Assembly (NCBI GenBank): GCA_000320545.1
Contig: ADNK01001615.1
Coordinates: 1-23,129, forward strand
Origin: Bigelowiella natans CCMP2755
Taxonomy: Eukaryota; Cercozoa; Chlorarachniophyceae
Reading direction: 5' to 3'
DNA: 23,129 nt
In this document: positions 9,907-19,836 of the stretch, piece after piece
How positions within the stretch are numbered: position 1 is the stretch's first letter
How the letters are laid out: each line of letters begins with the position of its first letter
Position numbers and translations under genes: made by a program
The notes under the pieces: generated by a model
Told to the model about the DNA's origin: nothing
Database searches by the model: none
The model's input: only the letters and a program-made list of their open reading frames with translations

Positions 9907-9936
9907 ATATTGACAATTAATAATTATGTAGATTGA
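7131..9936 (+). CDS. 2OG-Fe(II) oxygenase (TIGR02466-like) with helical N-terminal extension and acidic tail
   Basis: Exons are 7131-7221, 7535-7820, 7971-8306, 8403-8511, 8581-8811, 9015-9068, 9318-9361 and 9486-9936; they total 1602 bases (533 aa) in one frame. Residues 1-130 contain a TPR-like helical hairpin (SYIEEGDYALAYNRLHTALR). The oxygenase domain begins near ITLPFSTVICRWDLYEE and continues with FFMWQMEPFETTG. The core is HTGESIHQPHNSGNAMIGG (289-307), VFFDPRGK (321-328), LVLFPGWLYHQV (359-370) and GYRVSFSIN (382-390). By family pattern, iron ligands are probably H295 and/or H298 with H368, and R384 binds 2-oxoglutarate. The substrate is unknown. The start is ACAATGG after an upstream retroelement fragment. 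The C-terminal 140 residues are acidic and low-complexity, with ten consecutive Asp. The first two exons could instead be a separate small gene ending at the TAA at 7822-7824, but an in-phase splice (7820 to 7971) joins them cleanly. Confidence 0.85.
8869..8943. repeat. CA then GA microsatellites in oxygenase intron 5
   Basis: A CA run (about 8869-8900) and a GA run (about 8913-8943) lie in the 203-base intron between 8811 and 9015. Confidence 0.95.
9874..9903 (+). repeat. Coding GAT microsatellite (ten Asp)
   Basis: Ten uninterrupted GAT codons in the last exon of the oxygenase gene. Length change here would alter the tail by whole residues. Confidence 0.95.
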
Positions 9937-10267
9937 TTGCTTGCATTATCTATGCTGTATTGAGCCAGCGACATAACTCGCCCTATTTTTGTAGATGCAC
10001 ACCAGCATGTATTAACAGTCTATAGTAAACGTGCAAGCGCTGTACATGGTGCTATGCGCACTTGTGCCCTCGCAGCAACCAAAACCCTTCACGCAGCCTA
10101 GATAGTAGTCAGCATCGCCTTATACGCATACATAACGCGCACATTACATATACATGCAAACTATCTGCTCATCGTGTGTCAATGCGGTCATACATGGGAT
10201 TATATTTATGTCTATATGCTTATATATGCCCCGCGTCGCGACGTGTGGCCATGAGGCCTCATATTAT

Positions 10268-10268
<1 letters not shown>

Positions 10269-10333
<65 letters not shown>
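10269..10333. repeat. Compound CA/TA microsatellite
   Basis: About 16 CA units pass directly into about 16 TA units. Confidence 0.95.
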
Positions 10334-10336
<3 letters not shown>

Positions 10337-10397
10337 AGCGCAGTACGTAGCTGTACGGCATAGCGAATTCGTCGTGGTGGGATGCGAAATTGTTCTT

Positions 10398-10403
10398 AAT
10401 AAA
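10398..10403 (+). terminator. Possible polyadenylation signal AATAAA
   Basis: A canonical hexamer 462 bases after the oxygenase stop codon, on the same strand. The distance makes it only a candidate. Confidence 0.25.
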
Positions 10404-10598
10404 GACATTCAGTTATATCTGACAAAACCTATTATATTGTGATGTGCACCTTACTTATTGCTATGAAGCACGGATGACTACTAATTGGATCAGGCACGCA
10501 TCTATTGGGCAATACACTTTGCTGCCAAAGCGTTTTTGTTTCAGGCCTTCTGTTTCCTGCGGCCTTACGGGGCGGGGCGGCAAAACAGACCAATGTTT

Positions 10599-11422
10599 TT
10601 AAATAGATGTCGGACCTCCTTCCGGATTGTTGATCTTCAGTTCCAAACGCGTCTTTGGCGTTTTAAGCGTCTTAGACCTCAACGAAGCCTGCCCGGATTG
10701 CTGCTGCGCCCGGGATGACTTTCCTTGGGGGGGGGCTGCGGTTCCCCTCAGGGAATTTTGGAGTGGTGACATAGTGTTCAAATCAGAGTTGGCAGGTCCC
10801 TCCAATAACAGCCCCGAATTAGCCCTGCTTGGCGACATAGCGCTGCGGACAGACTGAACCATATCAATCTGTGGCGAATCGGGAGATTTATCTCTCTCCA
10901 GCTCGCCCGCGGGACCGAGTGGGCTGAGCTGCAATTCCTCTATTTTCGGGGATTTGAGGGGGACGGCCGCGTACCTATATCGTTGCGATCGTTACTCATG
11001 GGGGAAGCAGCGGATATGGTTTGAGAGCCGGATGTGCCGGACTCCGTTGATGATGACGTGCTTGTTTACATTTCTTCCATTTGTTGGACTTCATCATCCA
11101 TGATTTGGACAATGGTGGGAAAGAGTGACAGCAGCATAGCTACGTAGTTGCAGCTGTGGACCCCCCTCCCCCCCCCCCTCCCTCTCTCCCTCCCACACGT
11201 TTCTATCTCTTTCATTCTCACAACTTCTTACCCTGCTTTCCTCTCGCTAAGATCGCCCATCTCGATCGCTTCTGCCTGAGGCTTAAAACTTCGCTCCGGC
11301 TCTGGTCTCTCCTTCACGTCCGTCTCCTTCGCGTCCATGTCCTTGTCGTTGCCCTTGCTCGCATTAGTAGTTTCACCGTCGGTTGGCGTCGCTTCCTTAT
11401 CCTCCTTCCCCTCCGTTTGTCC
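10599..11422 (-). other. Cytoplasmic tail of the receptor, acidic/Lys-rich then Ser/Pro-rich
   Basis: After the PDZ-like domain the exon 11232-11485 turns into a Lys/Glu/Asp-rich stretch. The last two exons are rich in Ser, Pro and Gln, with several SP or TP pairs (QLSPLG, DKSPDSPQ, AMSPSR, TMSPLQ, LKTPKTR) that could be sites for proline-directed kinases. The final intron is either 56 bases (donor at 10995) or 35 bases (donor at 10974). Without splicing, translation ends at a TAG at about 10940. Confidence 0.6.
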
Positions 11423-11636
11423 TACTTTAAATCTAATCCGGAAACGGTTGTATAGGCGATGACACTCTTGAATGGCCTTGTATACCTGCCATACATCGTT
11501 ATTTATTTAGGGGGCGGCGGCATTGAAATGAGACGGGCGAGAAGGAGAGGGGAGGGAGGCAGCTGAATAGAAATCGAACTTTATCGGTGTTACTGAGAGT
11601 TCTCCAGTTGGTAGTTCCTTGTTTGAATTAATGTAT

Positions 11637-11677
<41 letters not shown>

Positions 11678-12652
11678 GCCTCTCTGATGCTCCTTAGTTA
11701 GCGAGGCTAATGCTGAGTGGACGTACAGCATCGTCAGTAGCAACAACTTCGTCCGCGACGTGGCTCACCACCCATCCCTCCTTAACGCCCAACTTTCTTG
11801 CCTGCGAGTATCTGCGAGGGGGGAGGGTGTTTGGGTGAGAGGTCGGACATGCATCGGTGCTGTGATACGTCTAAACTGTTTCTGGGGAACAAGGCACAAG
11901 AGAAAAAGAACATCAGTGATTACAGCTGCGCGTACTTTTTGATTTTCAAAATCCTTTTGTCCTTGAAGAGGAAGCCCACTGCTGGTCCCGGAAGGAACTC
12001 AAGTTCCACGAAGTCTGCATCGTTCTCGTCGTATTTTTCAAAGACTCTATCGTCTTTGTACATCGCTCCAAAGAGGCAAGCCCAGCAGGCGAAAGCTGGG
12101 GCGAAGTTCAGAAATCCAACAAAGACGATAATTAACAACCTGTAATGGGATACGCATGGGGGCTGATGAGCTTCCGGCACAGGTGCATGTGCTGCTGTTT
12201 GCACAAAAATAACCCATGACATATGCGCCAAAAAGGAAGGCAAATAATTGCCCGTTCCAATGCTTTTTTAAAATGGTGTTTATCAGCAACTCATCTTGTT
12301 ACGCGCAGGCAGCAGCTTGATTACCGGACAGAGAAATCTTGTACAAACGATACGAGCGACGTAAACACGGAAGAATAGGAGTTCTCTCCGAGGGCGACGG
12401 AAAGAACCGCGAGGATGAACCAGCAGCCGAGCATCACAGTAACTAATATCGCTAATCCGACCACATCCCAGATTGTGTAGTCGTGGTTGGTCAAATACTT
12501 GGCATCGGTAGGATACACACCGTAGCAAATCGCCTCTTTCCTCAACTTTTCTTGCCAGACGGAGCGTTGGACGGCCGCCTGGCAAGCATGAATATGAATG
12601 ACGGAATATACTGCGATGTGCTCGTAAGACCTAGTTCTTCCCGCTCTCTCCT

Positions 12653-12700
<48 letters not shown>

Positions 12701-13873
12701 CCACACACACATACACACACACACACGCATACACAGTGTGTAGTATTCGTATCAGTAAACGAAACCTCTATCCACTCTATGCCTTCGAGATTGTCCTCTC
12801 CGAAGTGGTTGTTCCGTTTTGCTTCAATCAGGAGGAACTGAGCTCGATCCTCCACATCCATTTGGCCCACCTCTCTGTCATCGTCCTTCGCCTCCTCCCC
12901 TTCCTTCTCCTTCCTCTGCACATTCATGATGACGCCCGCCTCCGCGCCTGTGTTCGTAAGGTGTCGCGAGTCAAGGTGGAGGCGGGACCAGGAGAAGGAA
13001 AAGCAGGTGCAGGAAAAAGTGGAAAAGTCGTCTTCGCTTGAGGCGCATGCAACACGTATTTTTTGGCAAACCTAGAATTTGGCCGACTGCCATCGCATCC
13101 CAATTAAAATCGGCAGAGTGGCGCCGGTAATACATCCGGGCCTTTTCATCTAGTTCCTCCTCTTTCACATCGTTGTCATCGCCAGCGAAATCCTCCATCT
13201 CTACATCTTCACCCTAAGAAGAATGATGGAAGGGGTGGGATGTTGGCATTTTCTTCCTCGAATGCGATTTTTTTTATGAATCCGGAGTAAGTATTCGTAT
13301 AGCCAAAATTAGCCCGTTTACATTCTTGCGCACATACACACATACACACACACACACACACACGCAAGCACGCATAGCGACATCGGGATTTTTGTCCCTC
13401 GCCTTCGTCTGCCTCTCTACTTACGCACCTCGGCGAGCCCTCCCACAATCTCCATGACAATGTCCTGGGCCGCCCCCGCGTTGCTTGCGGTCGTCGCAAT
13501 ACCCCCCATTGCACCAAAATCGACGTTGATATCGCCCATACACCATAGAAATATGGGCGTTAGGACTCCGAGGCCTGACATCTATGAAAGATAGTAGCAG
13601 ATCATCGGCTACGAACATCGTGAGCGGGGAAAAGTGAGGTGGTGCGATTTCAAAAATTCTCCTCGCCTCGCCGTACACTCCGGGAGGCCGCACGTTCATA
13701 ATACGGAGACAGAGGCGATTCCCTTCAAGCGGAAACCATTCTCGACGACGATACAACAATCGTCGCTGTCTTGAGAGCCCATCGGGAGCACTTAGCGCGT
13801 TTATTCGGCAGAAGTTTTTCTACTCTTTGTCCTCTTATCGCGCCCCTCCCCCCCCTCCCCCCAACTTTTAATG

Positions 13874-13906
<33 letters not shown>

Positions 13907-14244
13907 ATACTACTACTAAGTAGTTAAAGTAGTTTTATCAATTTGTAACCTTCTCGTTCTCGATCTTGATTGCCAGATCTTTCGGGGGATGGCGTTTGAA
14001 GACAGTTGTAGCAATGAAGGGCACAGGGAAACCAAAGAGGGCGGCGACGAGGGAGGTGGCGAAAGTGGATGTTACACCAGGAAGAGATTGCTCTTGGCCG
14101 ACCAGAAGCGCTACAATTGTGAGGCCGTTGAATAACAGCGTCATCAAAATCGTCCATCGCTTGAGCCCGGTCATGTAGTCTCCGGCATGGCGCGTGACGA
14201 CTGCGAGCCAGACATGCCTGGTAGAAAGTACGCATGCACACATA

Positions 14245-14288
<44 letters not shown>

Positions 14289-17200
14289 GAATAAATATAT
14301 GTGCCATACGCGAGTGAACATTCATCTTTAAATCCCCTGGGGACCGCATAGACGACTACCTGCTGCGCACCGCCCACTTGGTATGCCGAACGGTGTTTTT
14401 CCAGTTGCGGTCGCCGGCTATGCTTTCCTTCAGGCCGTAATTCATTTTCCTCCAGAATTCCACCGATGACCGCACACCTGCATTTGATTTCGAGCAGTAT
14501 ATTAGGAGATGGGGAAAAGTCTTAAAACGGTAGGAGGAGTAGCAACAGTAACTGCTGGTAAATGGCGTGTACTTTTCATTTCCTATTAGAGGACCGATGG
14601 GTAGAGAAGAAAAACGGGGGCGTGAGGGGGAGAGAGAAAGGGAGGGGGGGTGGGAAGAGAGCGAGAGCCAGAAAAATTAGAAGAGGAGGGGGGGGATTGC
14701 GAAAATGATAAATGAATGTCACCATTTTTTTCCCTTTCCTTCTGATCTTGCATGCTAATCAGTTGCGCGCCGATGAGGAAGATTGCGAATAGCACTGTAC
14801 ACATGACCATTACAGGATTGCTCCAGCTGAACGCGCTTGCATTGATGTCGCTGGCGGAAAACGTATTGACACCCACGGAGACCTATAAGAAGGGGATTTC
14901 GGTGCAAATATGGAAAGCGTTCACTGATCCAGGGTTCGGTATCATCATCATTATTATCAAAATCATAATTATTATTATTACATCTGAATTATCCTCTGCT
15001 CCGGCAAAAGAAGTCAGATGGTAGCTTTTGCAAGCGATTCCGGTCTTTGTCATGGTGGACACGATCCGCTGAAATTCGACGCCGCTTCCATCCCACGACA
15101 AAGACGTCGTGTTCCAAAACTTGCACGTCGCGTTGCGGCCGCTCGCTTTGAATGCGGCCAGTTGATCCTCGGTGAAAGGGATGAATAGCTGCGAATTTGA
15201 GAAGCACCGAAAATAATCAGATTTAATACCATCCTTGCCGTCCACACCAACATGCCAGAAAGAAATGAGGGAAAAGAAGAGAGCTACAGAGCCTTTTGAT
15301 ACGTAACAGTTTTCCTACTTCTCTTTCTCCTCCTCCTCCTCCTCCCCCTTCCCCTTCCCCCCCCTCCTCCTCCCTCACAGGGCTATTTACTTTCCCCTTT
15401 CTTCTAAATTCAAAAAAATACCTCAAAGGGATTAGTCGCGCTTGGAATCTGGATTACGTTCAAAGAACCGGAGGTCTTCAGCTCAATAGAGTACACGCCC
15501 GTTATCGAGTTATTTCCCGGAAATGTAATCGGAGAGGACATGATCGTAACGACATCAAGCACCTCTGGATATACGAGGGAGGAGGAAAGATTTACTGCTG
15601 CGCCGGACGCCGAGCTAGAGATGCTCATGGTGCCTCCTGCGGCCGTGTCGAGTCTCGTCGAAGTGATCGTTATGTTGCCTTGTGATACTTTAAACAAGGA
15701 GAGAGAGGAGAGGAAATATTGTGGATTGGACAAAAGCGGAGAGAGGAGAAGGGGGGGGGGGGGGGTTGCATCGCATCTTTGAAATGCATGGTACCGCGTT
15801 GATATATCCTCTCAACCCCCCTCGCTTTCTACAGTTCCAACCCCCTCAGTTCATATCCTCCGATTTCCCTTGTCTCCCCTCCCCAGCCCCTTCTCCCATC
15901 AGATTTTACCTTCGACTGGTGTTTGGCCGGCAGTGGTCCCCTTGAGGATGTTGGAACCGATGATTTGCATGGAGGCTTCTGCACGTCTTGCCGTGTCCGC
16001 ACGCTCGGTTTCCTGTTAAGGTAAATAAGAAATCATATCACTCGTCTGCTCCTATTCTCTAGCCTTCCCCTCTGCCTCAATTTACCGTCTCTATCGGGGC
16101 GGTGATGATGTTGCTGAACGCCCCGACGATGCTTTCTGGCGCTTCGCCGGTCACTAGCAGCGTCGAATTGGACAGGGTCTCGCACGCCGCCAGAGCTAAA
16201 CTGAGGGAGCCTTTTATTCGCAAGGAGGGCATCTTGGTGATATGGGTCTTCTTACGAGACGAAGGCGATGCGGCGAAGACGATAGGACCGACAAGCGCGG
16301 CGCTTCATTAAAAATCTCGCAGCAAAGTATGTGTGAAGTGGCTCGATTCATTTAAGCATATAAATATCATGATGAAACCAAACTTACCTGTGTCGAGCGG
16401 GGCGGAAGAATCCGTTGTAGTAACCGTCTGCAGAAGCAGAGCAGCGGTGTCCAGAGCACCGTCCTCCCCCGTACTTTCCGAAGAGCTGGCGAGCACACTT
16501 ATGGAGGAGATCAGGCTGTTGCGTTGCCCGTTGACTATTGCTGTAGCGGCGGGGGAGGCCGTCGTTGTACCTAGCAGCAATAATGAACATGGAAATGGAC
16601 TAAAAGTAAATACGATGAGAAGATGATGGGATGGAAGCTTGTCTTTCTATCGTTTTTACTCCGGCCGAAGCTCTTTTTCAACATTTGTTGATTCAGCCTC
16701 CTGCCGGCACCCTAGCACTAACTTTAATCACGGGCGTGTCCAGAAAAAGGAAAAAATCCTGCCCCCCCCCCCCCCCCCCCCCCCCCTTCCCATACTCCAA
16801 CACTTCTCTCACTTGCTAGTTGGATAGCCGAGCTGCTGAGATAGATGCTCGACGTCGAAATGTCCCCTTGGCCGAGAAGTGAGTTTATCTGCGTTGTGGT
16901 GCTTGCAATGTCGATTGTGCTCGTGGCCACCGAGACTGAGAAGGTAACACTGCGAAGAAGAGAAATAACAAACAGCTAAGATTCGGGCACACACACACAC
17001 ACACACTCACACACTCACTCACGCACACGAGTGAGAGAGGGGGAGAGAGAAGCGTACTGTTACTACTCCTACTTTAGCTGATTTCTCTCACTAGCTTACG
17101 TGGTTGTTTCAGCTAGACTGTCCAGGATTCGTGCCCGGATCGTGACGTTGGAGCTTCCTGAAGAAGACGCAGGCAGCTGAGTGGAATGGATCTCGAGTTC

Positions 17201-18677
17201 CTGCACGCCGCTCCTAAGGAAATTTATTAGAGACGTTTTAGAGTTTTTACGACCGGCGGTTACATCAAAGAAAGCTATATAGATCGGTAGCGTGGCTGCT
17301 GATGCGGCCCAATGTGGAGTTTACTGGAACTCATGGGCAAGAAAGACATGCAAGATCTTACAGTAATGCCTAGTATCATAGCAGAATGTGGGTTGCGGTG
17401 AGTGCTGCTATTTATCATTATCCAAGGCACTGACAGGTCGATGTAGGCTCCAGAACCGCTCGTATCAGCCTGGAAGCGGTATCTAAGAGGCAAGTCCCCG
17501 TCGCTATCCGCCCACCCTGCACACTGAAATATCAAAAGAACACAAAAAAATCAACGGTGAGGTGGCGATGATGGGACACTGGTGCGAACGGCGATTTTGC
17601 ATGTGATGATGACAAGAATGACGTCCGCGACAAAGTCGTAATTTATCCGATGCAAAAGTAAAGGAAGAAAGGATAATCACTCTAATGCAACTGCTGCTGG
17701 GTGATGGAGGAGGAAGATTCAGAGTGGTATCACTTTTTGTAGCGAAACTCGTGTAAGCACGACGCCACACATATGCTGATAGCACGCACGCACGCATGCA
17801 CGCACGTACACATAACACTCTCACACCTGCAAGTTGAAGATTGTTTGCAGCTGGGTGCCGCTGCTAGGCTCTGAAAAGCAGCTTCCAAGCGAGGGCGCAT
17901 TATTCGTTACAAAGGACATGGACGAATTTCCCGTCGCACCGAGGGAGTTTGTAACGGAGGCCTGGAACGAGTAGCGCACGCCTTGTTGCAGCGTGTTGGC
18001 CGCCAGCACCAGGGTAGGAGCGGCCGTTGTGCTTAGGAGGTTTTGCGGCTGACTCAAGTCGAAGTTTCCGCTCGGATTCGACCACCGAATTGAAACCTGG
18101 GAGATGTTGTAGTTTGCCACCGAGACAGCGAGGGAGAGCTCCGTGTCCGTCCTGGCGCGCGTCTGCGAAGCGGCGGAGCTCGCCACGAGCGCAATCGGCA
18201 CCTCGACGTCGAGCGTGTGCAGGATCTGAGACGCGGTCGATGCGCGGACTACCCCGCCGATGGACATCCCGGTGACATTCACCTTGTGACGAGGAGGAGA
18301 GGGAGATAGAGGGGGGGGTGGGAAGGGGAGAAAGACGGGTTTGTGACCCTATGTTAGCCTAGGTCTTGAAGCGAACACTTTCAAAATATTTAATGTTGTG
18401 GTGTTTTCTTCAGAGCTACTTCTTAGTTTTCTCCTTCTTTTTATTCTGTGCTAATGCTGCTGCTAACGACGACGACAACAACGACAAGTACCTTAACAGC
18501 GTAGCTCTTCAACGCAGACAAAATGGACGTTGAAAGCGAGAGAATCTGTTCGCACCCCCCACGCCACATAGAAGATGATTGACATTTAGTTTGTAGAAGG
18601 TAACATTAAAGGTGGAGGGCAAGATTTAATTTTTTCCACACAGGCTCGCGCGCGTACACACACACACACACACACAC

Positions 18678-18722
<45 letters not shown>

Positions 18723-19125
18723 ACCGCCGAGGTAGCCGAGATGCTGTTCGTTGAGAGAACGTCAATATCGGGAGCGGAAACGTCGAAAAGCGCCCACTGA
18801 TATTGTAGGTTTAAAGACAGGTCCGCGGGGTCATAAGAACCTGAAAGAGATTATGCGCGATCATCGAGCTTGTTCAGGGCAAATCGATATTACATGCATA
18901 TATTTTAACAGGTGGAAGAGATCCATAGTTTTTGTAATTTAATTGTCAGGGAGAATTAAGAAGAGGGTATCCGCAAGGAGTGCGCAAGGGCGACGATGAT
19001 GAGGAGGAGCATCATCACCTGAGGCATCGAATGTGACTGTAATATCTTGTTTTGTGATGACCTGCACAGTAAATACACATTCATGATCAACGCGTAAACG
19101 CACACATAATATAAGTAAAGTAATT

Positions 19126-19160
<35 letters not shown>

Positions 19161-19743
19161 CATTTATCTGTTACTAGTAAGAGTGTCATCATACGTCTTA
19201 CCGGGACGGTCCTAGTCTCGCCGCCATCGATACGCGCGACAACAGGTTGCTGGACAATGTTGATTACATACGTCTGATTAGCCTCCCCAATCACCTGAGC
19301 AAGGTTCATATCAGAACACATAAAAACACACACGCGCGCGCGAAGGCACACATACATCAACTATTCGTATTGATGACGAAAGGGCAGAAGGAATTTCGCT
19401 TTATCCGAGGCGCGGTCATCATCACCATCAAAAGGCAGCCTCCCCCGCCCCCCCCCCCCCTGATTTCTCCAAGTGCTCTTACATTGCCACTTGTATCAAG
19501 CATGTATCCGAAGAATGTGAATCCGTAGGTGCTTCCCATGTTCAAGGTGTTAGCTGCAACGTTAAGGAGGATTGAATTCGGGTTGATCAAGCTCGCAACG
19601 GCAGTTGTGAGGCTGGATGCATATTGACTAGCTGATGGCGAGATGAAGCCCTCCGTTGGAAAAACCTGATTACACGCATCAGTCGCAGATGAAAGAAGAC
19701 GGCGAGCGAGACAGAGCATAATTTTAAGAATTGCATAAATCAA

Positions 19744-19785
<42 letters not shown>

Positions 19786-19794
19786 ATATGCATT

Positions 19795-19836
<42 letters not shown>

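Larger units (their letters stand above)
9937..10598. other. Convergent intergenic region between oxygenase and receptor genes
   Basis: No gene is visible. It contains the compound CA/TA microsatellite at 10269-10333 and one AATAAA at 10398-10403. Both flanking genes end into this region. Confidence 0.5.
12012..14882 (-). other. Membrane segments and acidic loop of the receptor
   Basis: Five hydrophobic stretches are visible, with approximate residues. They are TM1 1103-1126 (NPVMVMCTVLFAIFLIGAQL), TM2 1196-1216 (WTILMTLLFNGLTIVALLVG), TM3 1227-1249 (ATSLVAALFGFPVPFIATTV), TM4 1459-1486 (VVGLAILVTVMLGCWFILAV) and TM5 1508-1532. Basic residues follow TM1, consistent with a cytoplasmic side there. 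A long loop between TM3 and TM4 (exons 13429-13581, 13072-13213, 12766-12947) is strongly acidic, then charged. TM2-TM3 resemble the region after the first helix of polycystin-1 proteins, but the PLAT domain normally found between TM1 and TM2 is missing. Confidence 0.65.

Noticed and set aside
16211-16320. Extension of receptor exon 21 to the right
   Set aside because: The frame is open there, but only the acceptor at 16211-16212 matches the phase of the preceding exon.
17362-17523. Longer version of exon 17 using the GTAAGA donor at 17360-17361
   Set aside because: Its phase does not match the next exon. The GTCAGT donor at 17434 does and gives a smoother REJ-like sequence.
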